DNA of 57,443 nucleotides from Desmonostoc muscorum FACHB-395 (GCF_014698035.1 NZ_JACJSF010000048.1:1-57443); one strand, 5' to 3'; positions 25,397 through 35,429 are shown, counted from the stretch's first letter. Numbers and translations: made by a program. The notes: generated from the letters alone by a model not told the origin.

Positions 25397-25836
25397 TCGA
25401 ATAAAAAAATCATACTAAGACTTCGGAAATAGGAGCTTTCGAGAGCGAATAGAGCCAAGAATAACGCTTTCAAAAAAATAATCATTGTACGGTAGCTAAA
25501 GTAAATTGTCATAGATTATTTACGACTATCTACCCTATTTTTATTGATATTATGTTGATAATTTTAGGGAATTTTTATAGCCATGCCAAATACTTTGTTT
25601 GGCAATATTTAAAGTTGAAGTAAAGGAAACTTGACTTTTTGAGAAAGGACATAATAATTTCTGAAGAAGACTTCCAAAAAAGATTTACAGATGTACCAAT
25701 AGTTTTCTAAACTCCTACTAAGGTTATTTGATTTTCTGGTTGGGAAAAAAATGGTCTAAGGAGAAAATATAAAAAACCAGTGGCTTTTACTTCTTCCGTT
25801 AGTTTTTTCCTGTTTTTAAGGATGGTTTAGAGGATA

Positions 25837-27411
25837 ATGATCAAGTTTATGTACAAACAAAAATCGAAAACAAAAAATAGGCGTTTGTCTGCAAGAAATT
25901 ACGCTGTAAATTCACAGTCCAACTCAAAAGTCAAGCTATTTAATCAAGCCATTAAGCGGCTCTCTCCTAGTTGGCAAGCTTGTTTACCTATAGCTTGTCT
26001 GATTGTGTTGGGTTGGGGTTATGCCGCAGTTGCCCAAGCTCCAGCCGCAGGGCCAACAACAGCAGAACTTAAAGTTGCTCTTGATACCCTGTGGGTTGCG
26101 ATCGCAGCTTTTTTAGTGTTCTTCATGAATGCTGGTTTTTGTATGTTAGAAACCGGCTTCTGTCGTCAGAAAAACGCTGTCAACGTTCTTTCCAAAAACT
26201 TGATTGTATTTGCTTTGTCCAGCCTTGCTTTTTGGGTAATCGGTTTTGGCTTAATGTTCGGTGATGGCAATGACTTCATTGGATTGAATGGGTTTTTCTT
26301 AGGAGGAACAGATAACAGTCCCGCCACAGGAGAAGCCTATAAAGGCGTTTTCAGTGCCATTAGTTGGACTGGTGTACCCCTAAGTGCCAAGTTTTTATTC
26401 CAGCTAGTGTTTGCTGGGACAGCAGCAACAATCGTTTCTGGTGCAGTAGCGGAACGGATTAAGTTTGTTGACTTCCTAATTTTTAGCCTCTTACTTGTAG
26501 GTATTCTCTACCCCATTACCGGACACTGGATTTGGGGAACTGGTTGGCTAGCAGACAGAGGCTTTTGGGATTTTGCCGGTTCTACAGTGGTTCACTCCGT
26601 AGGTGGTTGGGCAGCTTTGATGGGAGCAGCATTTCTTGGGCCCCGCCTTGGTAGATATCAAGATAAGCAAGTTGTGGCTATGCCTGGTCACAACATGAGT
26701 ATTGCCACTTTGGGCTGTCTAATCTTGTGGTTGGGTTGGTTTGGTTTCAACCCCGGTTCCGTGATGGCTGCCGATCCTAGTGCAATCAGTCACATTGCTG
26801 TCACCACTAACATGGCTGGTGCTGCTGGTGGAATTGCTGCTACCATTACAGCTTGGTTCTACTTAGGTAAACCAGACCTGTCAATGATTATCAATGGTAT
26901 TTTGGCTGGCTTGGTTGGTATCACAGCATCTTGTGCTTACGTAAGTATTCCTGCTTCTTTACTCATTGGCTTGATTGCTGGGGTACTGGTAGTTTTCTCT
27001 GTAACATTCTTTGATAAACTTGGCATTGATGACCCAGTGGGAGCTACCTCCGTTCACCTAGTTTGTGGTATCTGGGGAACTCTCGCAGTAGGTCTATGGT
27101 CTGTTGGCCCTGGTGTTTATTCCTGGTATGGCGATACACTTGGCCCAGCGAAAGGTTTATTTGCAGGTGGTGGCTTTGGACAGTTCGGTGTTCAGTTGCT
27201 GGGCGTTGTCTCAGTAGGTGGTTTCACTGTTTTACTCAGTAGTATTTTTTGGTTGGCACTGAAAGCTACTTTAGGTATCAGAGTATCCAAAGAAGAGGAA
27301 TTAGAAGGTTTGGATATCGGTGAACACGGTATGGAAGCCTATAGTGGATTTCTCAAAGAAGGAGATGCAACTGGATTTTCTGGAGAAGAAAGTTCAGTTG
27401 GGAGAGTTTAG
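25837..27411 (+). CDS. amt: Ammonium transporter (Amt/MEP family)
   Basis: An eleven-helix trimeric ammonium channel. Conserved landmarks are FFMNAGFCMLETGFCRQKN, FQLVFAGTAATIVSGAVAER, the first pore His in FAGSTVVHSVGGWAALMGA and the second in DDPVGATSVHLVCGIWG. The C-terminal cytoplasmic tail (LEGLDIGEHGMEAYSGF) is the region that contacts PII proteins in this family. The N-terminus is long (about 68 residues) with a hydrophobic signal-like segment ending AVAQAPAAG, as in other cyanobacterial Amt proteins. The length (524 aa) fits. No glnK neighbour is present. A dispersed 54-bp repeat follows the gene. Confidence 0.95.
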   Translation: MIKFMYKQKSKTKNRRLSARNYAVNSQSNSKVKLFNQAIKRLSPSWQACLPIACLIVLGWGYAAVAQAPAAGPTTAELKVALDTLWVAIAAFLVFFMNAGFCMLETGFCRQKNAVNVLSKNLIVFALSSLAFWVIGFGLMFGDGNDFIGLNGFFLGGTDNSPATGEAYKGVFSAISWTGVPLSAKFLFQLVFAGTAATIVSGAVAERIKFVDFLIFSLLLVGILYPITGHWIWGTGWLADRGFWDFAGSTVVHSVGGWAALMGAAFLGPRLGRYQDKQVVAMPGHNMSIATLGCLILWLGWFGFNPGSVMAADPSAISHIAVTTNMAGAAGGIAATITAWFYLGKPDLSMIINGILAGLVGITASCAYVSIPASLLIGLIAGVLVVFSVTFFDKLGIDDPVGATSVHLVCGIWGTLAVGLWSVGPGVYSWYGDTLGPAKGLFAGGGFGQFGVQLLGVVSVGGFTVLLSSIFWLALKATLGIRVSKEEELEGLDIGEHGMEAYSGFLKEGDATGFSGEESSVGRV

Positions 27412-27550
27412 GAGAAATATTTATTTCTTTGGTTTAACCTCTGGAATATTCCTAATACGAGCTACCAACACAGCATTAGTCTAGGAACCGACTTTGATTT
27501 TTGTATCCCTCACGGGAGCGTAGACATATTAGTTAATAGGCAACATGAAA

Positions 27551-27604
27551 AAAGGCTTTTCGAGTTGCACGGGGTTTTTTCAAAAATCAAATATGAGTCT
27601 TATA
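27551..27604 (+). repeat. 54-bp dispersed repeat, copy 1
   Basis: Begins aaaggcttttcgagttgcac and runs through ggggttttttcaaaaatc to atatgagtctta. An inverted copy at 35798-35851 differs at only two positions. This copy lies between amt and the DUF2141 gene. Confidence 0.9.
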
Positions 27605-27759
27605 GATTAAACTGATTCCGTCAAATTCTGTATCCAAGCGAGGAAAAGTAAGGGGTTTTATACCTTGTGCTTTTCCCGCTTTCTACCTTCTTCAATAATT
27701 TAGCGATACTATTTCACGAAATGCCTGATTGAAAACTTATTTTATTCTGTGAAGATTTT

Positions 27760-28215
27760 ATGGTTAGAGAATTGAGAGTTGGTATGCTGCTATTGGCAAT
27801 TGTGGGAAATATGGCATGGTCGTTGAGTGCCAAGGCAAATTTTAACGGTAAACTTACCCTAGAAATTGATGGCTTAAAGAATAAAGAAGGACAAGTCTGT
27901 ACCAGTATATTTGCTAGTAGTGAAGGATTTCCTAGCGATCGCGATCGCGGCTTACAAAAGCAGTGTACCAAGATTACTGACACTCCCTTATCCATTACCT
28001 TTGAGAACTTGAAAGCAGGTAATTATGCCGTTGCTGTCTTCCACGATCAAAATAATGACCGCATTCTCAACAGTAATGTTTTTGGTATACCAAAAGAAGG
28101 CTTTGGATTTTCCAGAAATCCAGAAATTCGCACAGGTGCGCCCAAATTTGGCGAAGCAGCATTTTTAGTGGCAGGCCCAAACACTAATATCCAAATTCAG
28201 TTGAAATATTTTTAG
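27760..28215 (+). CDS. Secreted DUF2141-family protein
   Basis: A 151-residue exported protein with a signal peptide (MLLLAIVGNMAWSLSAKA). The DUF2141 beta-sandwich pattern follows: LTLEIDGLKNKEGQVCTSIF, the central FENLKAGNYAVAVFHDQNND and the conserved GIPKEGFGFSRNPEIRTGAP. The fold is transthyretin-like; the biochemical role is unknown. Two Cys residues (about 47 and 70) could form a disulfide. It converges with the PG-binding/HEAT gene with only 2 bp between the ORFs. Confidence 0.85.
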   Translation: MVRELRVGMLLLAIVGNMAWSLSAKANFNGKLTLEIDGLKNKEGQVCTSIFASSEGFPSDRDRGLQKQCTKITDTPLSITFENLKAGNYAVAVFHDQNNDRILNSNVFGIPKEGFGFSRNPEIRTGAPKFGEAAFLVAGPNTNIQIQLKYF

Positions 28216-28217
28216 GC

Positions 28218-29366
28218 TTATTCTCGTGCATCGTTGTGTGAATCTTCTGGTAAACCTTGTTGTTCCGGTAAGCCACGCATTCGATTCATCTGAGTTAAAG
28301 CATATCGTGCTGTTGCTTGTACTTCGGCATCTGGGTCTTCTAACGCATGGCGCAACATCTGACTCATTTGACCCATCATGTCATAAATGCGCGTCAAGTC
28401 TCGGATCGCATTTTGCCGTACTTGGGGACTTTCATCTTGCATTGAAATTGCTAAACCCCGGTTCATCGGTTTGAGTGTGCGGATACCAATTTCTGCCAAA
28501 GCTGCCAAAATTAAGCTGCTTTCTTGAGAATCAGCATCAATCATTAAGTCAACCATTGGTTGAATTGCCCGCGAATCTCCCTGCTGACCCAAATCCCAAA
28601 TAGCCTTGCGTCGCTTCGTTGGGTCAGAACTGCGTAAGTCTTGAATTAATTCGTCAACGATATTGAGTTTAGCAAGCCGGGAAGTTTTTTCTGGTACTAG
28701 TAATTGTGTGGGTAGCGGCGGCGCAGCTTTTTCTGGACTAGTTACAGTCTCTGGTGGGGGTGGTATCATCGTTTTTTTGTTAGCTTCACTCAATCTTTTA
28801 GTATCTAATATTTCGGACTTTTGCACTTGTTTAATCTGACGAAACCACCTCATCAGGTAAATAAGTGCGCCAATACTTCCTAGAACTCCAATGGCAAATA
28901 TAAACCACCAGATGAAACCTTTCTCAGGTGGCTGGGGTTTTGCAATCGGTTTGGGAGTTGGATTAGGAAAAGTGACTATTGGAGATGGAGAGGTGACAAT
29001 CTGATTTTTGGCAACTAAAGCTGCTAGCAGCCTCCTCCTAGTTGTTAGACCAGCAAGTCCATCTACTTTTAAACCCTTTGCTTTCTGGAATTTAGCTACA
29101 GCGATTTCTGTACTAGCGTTGTACTGTCCATCTACCACGCCATTGTAGTATCCCAACTGTTTTAATTGGGTTTGTAATCTCTGCACATCTGATTTTTGAC
29201 TACCATATCTCAATACAGCCGGACTAGCGGTAACTGTCGAACTAGCTTGTGCCAGTTCTAAAATTTCAGGCGCTAGGTTAGGAGTGGCTGTACTTGCACG
29301 ATTTGGGTAAAAACCCACGCAAGAAAAACAGGTAAATATCAGAATAGAGGAACGGCATAGCCTCAT
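28218..29366 (-). CDS. Peptidoglycan-binding domain plus HEAT-repeat membrane protein
   Basis: The N-terminal signal/anchor is followed by a PG_binding_1 domain (VLRYGSQKSDVQRLQTQLKQ, LGYYNGVVDGQYNASTEIAV, KFQKAKGLKVDGLAG). After a proline-rich linker comes one TM helix (WWFIFAIGVLGSIGALIYLM). The C-terminal half is cytoplasmic and made of HEAT-like repeats (DPTKRRKAIWDLGQQGDSRA, QDESPQVRQNAIRDLTRI, DPDAEVQATARYALTQM). The layout would link the cell wall to a cytoplasmic protein-binding platform. The ATG at 29366 (MRLCRSSIL) is preferred to the TTG at 29414. Confidence 0.82.
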   Translation of the reverse strand: MRLCRSSILIFTCFSCVGFYPNRASTATPNLAPEILELAQASSTVTASPAVLRYGSQKSDVQRLQTQLKQLGYYNGVVDGQYNASTEIAVAKFQKAKGLKVDGLAGLTTRRRLLAALVAKNQIVTSPSPIVTFPNPTPKPIAKPQPPEKGFIWWFIFAIGVLGSIGALIYLMRWFRQIKQVQKSEILDTKRLSEANKKTMIPPPPETVTSPEKAAPPLPTQLLVPEKTSRLAKLNIVDELIQDLRSSDPTKRRKAIWDLGQQGDSRAIQPMVDLMIDADSQESSLILAALAEIGIRTLKPMNRGLAISMQDESPQVRQNAIRDLTRIYDMMGQMSQMLRHALEDPDAEVQATARYALTQMNRMRGLPEQQGLPEDSHNDARE

Positions 29367-29499
29367 ATTGAAAGTTTCAGCCTGAACGTGCTTTTGAAGT
29401 CTTCGATACCACAATACCTTCTAGATGACAAAATGTTAACTGTCATTGGGCATTGGGTGTTGTCTCTAATCACCCTCACCTATACTTAACAAGTTAGGG

Positions 29500-30561
29500 T
29501 TAAATTTCTGGTTCAGATTTTCTAACTGCTAGGCTTACAGGGTTCAATTTTTTAACAGATGAATCTAAAACTGGTTGCTGTATATTAGCTATTTCGCCGA
29601 CAGTAAGTGTGTCGTTTTGCGCTCCTAAAGCATCACGTTGGTTAATGAGATAGATGCTAATTAAAGTGAGGAAGACACCTACCCACTGCACCGGACTGAG
29701 GACTTCTGAGAGAAAGAGATTGCCGAATAGTAGGGCAAAGACGGGCGTAAGGAAGGTAAGAGAACTAAGACTAGTGAGACTGCCACTAGAGGCAAAGTAG
29801 AAGAATAATCCGTAGGCGATCGCACTGCCAAAGACAGTAGCATAACTCAAAGCCACTAAATCAGATCCTCCCAGATTTTCCCACTGCTGAGATTCGACAA
29901 CTGATGAAATTCCCCATAATGGCAATCCACCTAAAATCATGTGCCATCCCGTAGCGGTTACTGGGTCAGCATACCTACACACAAACCGAATTAACACTGT
30001 TCCCACAGCCATTGATAAGGCTGCCAATAGCATCAACCACTCACCGCTAGCAAACAAGTCTTGCCAGTTACCAATTGTGATATTTGCGCCTGAGTCGAGA
30101 ATATGTAAAATCCACTCATCAGGTAAGCCAATTAAACTAATGCCTGTGACTCCCAAACCTAACCCCAGCCATCCCCAAAAACCAATGTGTTCTTGGAATA
30201 GCCACAACGACAGCAATGCTACTGCCAAGGGTTGCGAGTCAATCATCACAGACCCTAACCCTGCACTGGTTCTGACTAATCCCTCAGCCAAAAAGCCTTG
30301 AAATAAAGTCCCATCTATGAGGGCAAATAAGGCAATCCACAGCCATGCAGCCCAACCCTTGGGTTGGGGTTTACCCATGAATGCTGCTGCAATCAAAATT
30401 AACATCCCTGCTGGTATCAGGCGCACTCCCGCCATGAATAGCGGTGTGGTGTGGGGTATCACTCCTTTCATGGCTACCATTGCCGTCCCCCATAGGAAAA
30501 AGGGCGCAATTAACAAGAGAGGGGCGAAGGGAAGTCGAGATGCACTGAGTTTCAGTTGCAT
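29500..30561 (-). CDS. DMT-superfamily transporter (EamA type)
   Basis: A ten-helix drug/metabolite exporter with two EamA repeats. The first contains LLLIAPFFLWGTAMVAMKGV and VRTSAGLGSVMIDSQPLAVA. The second contains ATGWHMILGGLPLWGISSVV and the conserved SLSSLTFLTPVFALLFG, then LSPVQWVGVFLTL. The substrate is unknown; many relatives export amino acids or metabolites. The ATG at 30561 (MQLKLSASRLP) is preferred to the TTG at 30594. It appears monocistronic. Confidence 0.9.
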   Translation of the reverse strand: MQLKLSASRLPFAPLLLIAPFFLWGTAMVAMKGVIPHTTPLFMAGVRLIPAGMLILIAAAFMGKPQPKGWAAWLWIALFALIDGTLFQGFLAEGLVRTSAGLGSVMIDSQPLAVALLSLWLFQEHIGFWGWLGLGLGVTGISLIGLPDEWILHILDSGANITIGNWQDLFASGEWLMLLAALSMAVGTVLIRFVCRYADPVTATGWHMILGGLPLWGISSVVESQQWENLGGSDLVALSYATVFGSAIAYGLFFYFASSGSLTSLSSLTFLTPVFALLFGNLFLSEVLSPVQWVGVFLTLISIYLINQRDALGAQNDTLTVGEIANIQQPVLDSSVKKLNPVSLAVRKSEPEI

Positions 30562-31373
30562 GGGTTTGCTGATGCCTTTGTTTAACAAGCACAAAAATTG
30601 CTTTACCCAATTTTACCGAATTATGTAGTTTTGCGATCGCTTCTGGCGGGTGCTTGACAACATCGTGTTGCGGCTCAATGAGCAGGGAAGAATACTCAGG
30701 TGTAGCTCAAGTTACAGGAGGTTGAATATGTTTTTCAGTAGACGGATAGTTTGAAAAAGCTTTATTAGTTAACAAATGCAAATGCTTAAAATTAGGCACT
30801 TTTGCCAAAAGTTCAGCATTTTTACTTCTTTTTTTATATCTGTGTCTAGCCAGTTCCTCAAACTTTGACCACATGAGCAACGGACTTGCTTCTCTGCGCG
30901 TGAAGCGGTTCAATGCAGAAAAACAAGCAGTCTCAACTGCTTTCTTGAGATTTTATATTATAGAAGGATACCTAAGTTTTCCCGGCTTAGGTATCCGATA
31001 GCAACATAACCTATTAAATAGATTGTTAACTATATTCTAATTACTAATTTTAATTTTTAAATGCTTCTTAGGACACTTTATAAATTGCTCCTTAAGTAGG
31101 ATGCCAAAATTAGGAATAAGGTTTATTTTACTTCTGAAATCATCTTTATCAAAACAGAATTCAGGAGTTAGGAGTCAGTGTTCATTCAGGATTTTAACCG
31201 AAAAAGCGGATAGCGTTGAGTAAAACCTGCAAAGAAGCAAACTACGAGGAGCATCCTACCGAGAGTATATTTATTCTGACTGCTGAATTCTTCTTTAACT
31301 GCAAAATCTTGTTTTGTAACAGGTGCGTTACACTGCGTTAACGCACCCTACTTTCTCAAAGAATTGAGCAACC
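30562..31373. other. Gene-poor region with a hairpin
   Basis: About 800 bp between the DMT gene and ppx. A perfect 11-bp hairpin lies at 30966-30996 (ggatacctaag / cttaggtatcc, 9-base loop). A minus-strand frame at 30707-30913 (68 codons, alternative start, KFEELARHRYKKRSKNAELL) has no recognisable domain and is not called as a gene. Two copies of the phrase gttacgtt/gcgttaacgc-like repeats sit near 31321-31350. Confidence 0.45.
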
Positions 31374-33020
31374 TTAAATTTTTCTAAAAGGTTTTTCTAA
31401 ACTTGCTACTAATTTAACTCCAAATTCTTCCTCAAACACTCCTTTTTTATAATCTAAACTCCAAAGTTCTAAAGCACAGTCATCATCAGCTTGAGATGGA
31501 AAAATCAGCAGGTTTACCTGTCGAAGTTGTTGATAATACTCACATTGCACTTGAGATATCGCCCCAATTTGTCGTCTATCTAGTGCCACCGCCAATCTTA
31601 GAATTGCACTCAATTGACTAACAATTTGGCACTGTTCTTTAGTCAGCAGACTCTGGTAAATTTCATGTTTTTTCTTGGGCGGCGATTTGCGATGATAACG
31701 TGCTAAGTTGGCTATGATTTCAATCTCGGTTTCTGTATAACCAAGTAATTCACCATTGCGAATTAAATAGTAAGAGTGCTTGTGGTGAGACGAATGACTG
31801 ATATAATGACCGCAATTGTGTAATATTGCAGCGGCCCATAGCAGTTGTCGCTCGTCAGATCCCCAGTGATGTAACGTACCTTGAGTTTGATCAAATAAAC
31901 TCTCGGCAAATTTGGCGACGCGATCGCTATACTCTAAGTTAACGTGGTATTTATTAGCGAGTTTTAAAACATTCCGTTCCCGAACTGAACTTTGGTAACG
32001 CAGCTTATCTTCAATTAAGCCGTGGCCTAACATCCAGTCTACGATTACGCCTTCCCGCAGAGAACGCTCACAAATTGCGATCGATTCACTGCCTAAAAGG
32101 GTCATCGCTTCCTGTAATATTACTGCGCCAGCCAGTATAACTTCAGACCGCTTATCTGGCATTCCCGGAATCGCAGACTTTTCGGAATTACTCAGTTTCC
32201 GCAAGCGATTTACCAACTCTCGCAAGTCTTTAAGACTAAACTGATAGCCATTGAGAGTGGAAGGAATAACACCTGACTTTTCTCGTGCATGAATCATCGC
32301 CAGGGTTTCAATCGTGCCAGATGTACCCACCAAACGGGGGGATTCTCCAAACTGGAAATTTGCTAATACCTCATCCACTGAACGTTCTAACATACCGCGT
32401 GTATAGGATTGCAAATACACAAACTCTGTGTTGCTGATAGGATCGGTAGTGATTAACTCGCTAGTAAGTCGCACTGCACCAACTTTGGTACTGGTGAGAG
32501 TGCGCGGTTCGTGACTATCGCCCAAAATTAATTCTGTGGAACCACCGCCAATATCAATAATGGTATGGGGTTGGTTGTGAAATTCCATTCCCGAAAGCAC
32601 GCCAAGGTAGATTCGTCGCGCTTCTTCTTGACCAGAAATCAAGTCAACGCTTAAACCCAATTCCTTTTCTACTCTTTGCAAAAAATCTTTACCATTGGGG
32701 GCTTCGCGCACGGCACTAGTCGCCACAGCAATGATTGTTTCAGCATTGATGGTTTTGGCAACTTCTTGGAAGCGTCCTAAAGCAGCGATCGCCTTTTTAA
32801 TGATCTCTGGTTTGAGTTCTCCAGTGGTAAGATTGCGATCGCCAAGTCTCACAGTTTCTTTTTCTCTGGCGATAATGCTAAAGGCTGGTAGCGTCGGGTC
32901 AATTTTGACTACTACCATGTGTAGAGAATTTGTTCCCAGGTCAATGGCAGCAATAATCCGATGTTGGTTAGGTGGTTGAGTTGCAGAACTCTCCCAGCTA
33001 GCCGAAACTAAATTCTGCAT
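31374..33020 (-). CDS. ppx: Exopolyphosphatase/guanosine pentaphosphate phosphatase
   Basis: A Ppx/GppA phosphatase that releases phosphate from polyphosphate and may hydrolyse pppGpp. The actin-like ATPase fold is marked by AAIDLGTNSLHMVVVKI, ATSAVREAPNGKDFL, the second phosphate loop IDIGGGSTELILG and GTSGTIETLAMI. The C-terminal HD-like domain includes LLWAAAILHNCGHYISHSSH then HKHSYYLI. The length (548 aa) is normal for the long cyanobacterial form. It diverges from the ubiA gene. Confidence 0.93.
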   Translation of the reverse strand: MQNLVSASWESSATQPPNQHRIIAAIDLGTNSLHMVVVKIDPTLPAFSIIAREKETVRLGDRNLTTGELKPEIIKKAIAALGRFQEVAKTINAETIIAVATSAVREAPNGKDFLQRVEKELGLSVDLISGQEEARRIYLGVLSGMEFHNQPHTIIDIGGGSTELILGDSHEPRTLTSTKVGAVRLTSELITTDPISNTEFVYLQSYTRGMLERSVDEVLANFQFGESPRLVGTSGTIETLAMIHAREKSGVIPSTLNGYQFSLKDLRELVNRLRKLSNSEKSAIPGMPDKRSEVILAGAVILQEAMTLLGSESIAICERSLREGVIVDWMLGHGLIEDKLRYQSSVRERNVLKLANKYHVNLEYSDRVAKFAESLFDQTQGTLHHWGSDERQLLWAAAILHNCGHYISHSSHHKHSYYLIRNGELLGYTETEIEIIANLARYHRKSPPKKKHEIYQSLLTKEQCQIVSQLSAILRLAVALDRRQIGAISQVQCEYYQQLRQVNLLIFPSQADDDCALELWSLDYKKGVFEEEFGVKLVASLEKPFRKI

Positions 33021-33487
33021 CTAGTTTTCTCTCTTTATAAGAAATGATGGCAAACGGTGGTATGTCGGGGTAGCTGGCACTGATATTTATGAAGAAGGGG
33101 AAGGGGGAAAGGGGAAGGGGGAAAGGTAAAAACCTCGCCCCTTGTGGGCGAAATAATCCAAATTTTATGGGGAAGGTAAAAACCTCGCCCCTTGTGGGCG
33201 ACCTGTTCATCCCTTTCCCCTTTCCCCTTTAACCTTTAACCTTTTATTGCAACGCACTTACTCAAACTGAATGCTGAGTAAATAAAAAAATACTCAGCAC
33301 TCGCAACTCAGTTTCGTCAAGGGCAACTGAGCTAAGTCTATTCACCCTAATGCGTCTAACGCTAGCGACTATTAAAAGATATTTAAAGTTGCCACTTTGG
33401 GTGATGTTTTTACAAATAACAAATAACGTTATTCTATAGATGTAAAGATGTGTGAACTCATCTATCTAAAGTTATTTGTTGATTTCT
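33021..33487. other. Divergent intergenic region with repeats (ppx/ubiA)
   Basis: The ppx-proximal half is repetitive: a G-rich array at 33091-33125, then a 29-bp unit (aaggtaaaaacctcgcccct and on) at 33123-33151 repeated exactly at 33173-33201 with a 50-bp period. The ubiA-proximal half is AT-rich and contains aataacgttatt near 33422. Promoters for both genes must lie here. Confidence 0.6.
33123..33201. repeat. Two exact 29-bp direct repeats
   Basis: The unit beginning aaggtaaaaacctcgcccct and ending tgtgggcga occurs at 33123-33151 and 33173-33201. It is separated by 21 bp and followed by a C-rich run (ccctttcccctttcccc) complementary to the G-rich array just upstream, so the whole block can fold on itself. 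Confidence 0.9.
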
Positions 33488-34369
33488 ATGTTAACGATGC
33501 CAGAACGCCCCCAGTTACCAGTTTGGCTTGTAATTATCCGGCTTTTACGCTGGCATAAACCAGAAGGACGGTTAATTTTAATGATTCCTGCTCTTTGGGC
33601 AGTGTTTTTAGCGGCTTCTGGGAAACCACCTTTACCTCTGGTTGGTGTAATTATATTGGGTACTCTGGCCACAAGTGCGGCGGGATGTGTTGTCAATGAT
33701 TTATGGGATCGGGATATCGATCCAGAAGTGGAGAGAACACGCGATCGCCCCCTCGCTTCTCGCGCTTTGTCTGTGAAAGTTGGGATTGTAGTTGCGATCG
33801 TATCACTAGTATGTGCAGCTATTCTGGCCCTTTACCTTAACCCCCTAAGTTTCTGGTTATGTGTGGCAGCAGTGCCCGTAATTGTCCTTTATCCAGGCGC
33901 AAAGCGAGTGTTTCCTGTACCGCAACTGGTACTTTCCATTGCCTGGGGTTTTGGGGTGTTGATTAGTTGGAGTGCAGTTACCCAAACCATCACTCTACCA
34001 ACTTGGTTACTTTGGGGCGCGACTGTACTGTGGACATTGGGATTTGATACAGTTTATGCCATGAGCGACAAGGAAGATGATCGCCGCATTGGTGTTAATT
34101 CAAGCGCCCTATTTTTTGGGAATTATGCCCCTGTAGCGATCGGAATTTTCTTTGCTGGCACAATCTTGTTATTGGCTTGGTTAGGTTTGCTCATAAATCT
34201 GCACTTACCCTTTTGGATTAGCCTTGCAGTTGCTACTATGGGATGGGTTTGGCAATCTCTGCGATTAAGACAGCGAGATTTACCTAATTCTATTTATGGT
34301 AAGATGTTCCGGCAAAACGTGTGGATTGGTTTTATTTTGCTTGCTGGGATGATCGCTGGATCTGTTTAA
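33488..34369 (+). CDS. 4-hydroxybenzoate polyprenyltransferase (plastoquinone pathway)
   Basis: A UbiA-type membrane prenyltransferase that attaches the solanesyl chain to 4-hydroxybenzoate on the cyanobacterial route to plastoquinone. The first Asp-rich motif is CVVNDLWDRDIDPEVERTRD and the second region is LGFDTVYAMSDKEDDRRIG. About nine TM helices are present. ATG codons at 33488 and 33497 are both possible starts (the TTG at 33476 is unlikely). The length of about 290 residues agrees with the family. It is followed by the DsbA-like gene, 105 bp downstream. Confidence 0.92.
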   Translation: MLTMPERPQLPVWLVIIRLLRWHKPEGRLILMIPALWAVFLAASGKPPLPLVGVIILGTLATSAAGCVVNDLWDRDIDPEVERTRDRPLASRALSVKVGIVVAIVSLVCAAILALYLNPLSFWLCVAAVPVIVLYPGAKRVFPVPQLVLSIAWGFGVLISWSAVTQTITLPTWLLWGATVLWTLGFDTVYAMSDKEDDRRIGVNSSALFFGNYAPVAIGIFFAGTILLLAWLGLLINLHLPFWISLAVATMGWVWQSLRLRQRDLPNSIYGKMFRQNVWIGFILLAGMIAGSV

Positions 34370-34474
34370 TCAGTAAAAAGGGAATTTTCATAACTTTGAT
34401 TATGGGATTTTTCCTTGAAGCGTACTTTGAAGTCGAAGCAACTGCGCGTCTATAAAAGTTAGACAAAAATATTT

Positions 34475-35254
34475 ATGAGTTTTTCTATGAGTAAATTCTT
34501 TGATTTGTTTAGTCCATTAATTGAGTATATGCGTACTTGGGCAGCAATAAGTCTGCTCTGTTTCGTTGTCACCTGGTCATTTCCTGCACAAGCTGCTATC
34601 CGGATTGATCCGCAATTAGAACAGCAAGTCTTACAAATTATCCGCGAACATCCACAGGCAATTATTGAATCTGTTCAAGCTTATCAGCAGCAGCAACAAC
34701 AAAAACTCAAGCAAGCACAGCAAACATTTTTACAAGATTTAAAGACGAATCCTCAAACAGTAATTGGTGAGTCTCCCACCACAGGTTCAACTCAATCAAA
34801 AACTGTGCTGATAGAATTTTCCGATTTTCAATGTCCCTACTGTGCCGAGGCGCATAAAACATTGAAACAATTGTTAGCAAAGTATCCAGATAAAGTAAAA
34901 TTAGTTTACAAGAATTTACCCCTAATTTCAATTCATGCTGAAGCATTACCATCTGCGACAGCAGCTTGGGCAGCATATCAACAGGGCAAATTTTGGGAAT
35001 ATCATGATGCGCTATTTACTAATCAAAAGCAACTAGGTGAAGCGTTATATTTAGATATTGCTAAAAAACTGAATCTAGATTTAAGTAAATTTAAACGCGA
35101 TCTTACTCTTGCTACTCCCGCAATTACAAAAGATATCCAATTAGCAGAGAAGTTGGGTGTTTCTGGCACACCTTTCTTTATCATTAATAGTCCAACTTTT
35201 TCAGGAGTTCCACAGCTAGCGGATATCGAAAATATATTGACTGGTGCTAAGTAA
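34475..35254 (+). CDS. DsbA-family thioredoxin-like oxidoreductase
   Basis: A periplasmic thiol-disulfide oxidoreductase. A signal-like segment (ISLLCFVVTWSFPAQAA) leads to a helical dimerisation-type region rich in Gln (about residues 45-90). The thioredoxin fold with an inserted helical domain follows. The active site is CPYC (residues 120-123) in LIEFSDFQCPYCAEAHKTL, and the cis-Pro loop is GVSGTPFFIIN. It resembles the Com1/DsbG-like group of the DsbA family. The length (259 aa) is normal. A 1 kb region full of repeats follows. Confidence 0.92.
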   Translation: MSFSMSKFFDLFSPLIEYMRTWAAISLLCFVVTWSFPAQAAIRIDPQLEQQVLQIIREHPQAIIESVQAYQQQQQQKLKQAQQTFLQDLKTNPQTVIGESPTTGSTQSKTVLIEFSDFQCPYCAEAHKTLKQLLAKYPDKVKLVYKNLPLISIHAEALPSATAAWAAYQQGKFWEYHDALFTNQKQLGEALYLDIAKKLNLDLSKFKRDLTLATPAITKDIQLAEKLGVSGTPFFIINSPTFSGVPQLADIENILTGAK

Positions 35255-35429
35255 ATGAGTGTGTTTGAAAATAACCTGTCACTGTTTAAGTAACTAGTAC
35301 CGCAAGGCGGAATTAAAAATTAAAAATTAAAAATGAATACAGCATAGGCATTTCGTTGATTTGGAATGGGTGGTTTATTTACGCCGTGCTGTACTAGTGG
35401 CGTGTCAAGGCTAAAATAGTGCATTAAAC

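Larger units (their letters stand above)
24675..25836. other. 1.16 kb gene-free region upstream of amt
   Basis: An AT-rich region between gpx and amt, with promoters for both expected at its ends. It contains a perfect 18-bp hairpin (25068-25108) and a bulged palindrome around 25356-25396. I looked for the NtcA pattern GTA-N8-TAC expected for a nitrogen-regulated transporter; the closest was GTA-N8-TAG at 25501-25514, which is not convincing. No gene was seen. Confidence 0.5.

Noticed and set aside
25501..25514. NtcA site before amt (GTA-N8-TAG)
   Set aside because: The canonical GTA-N8-TAC is not met and no convincing -10 box lies at the expected distance, so it was not called.
30707..30913. 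68-codon minus-strand frame after the DMT gene
   Set aside because: Needs an alternative start, has no recognisable domain and no operon context.
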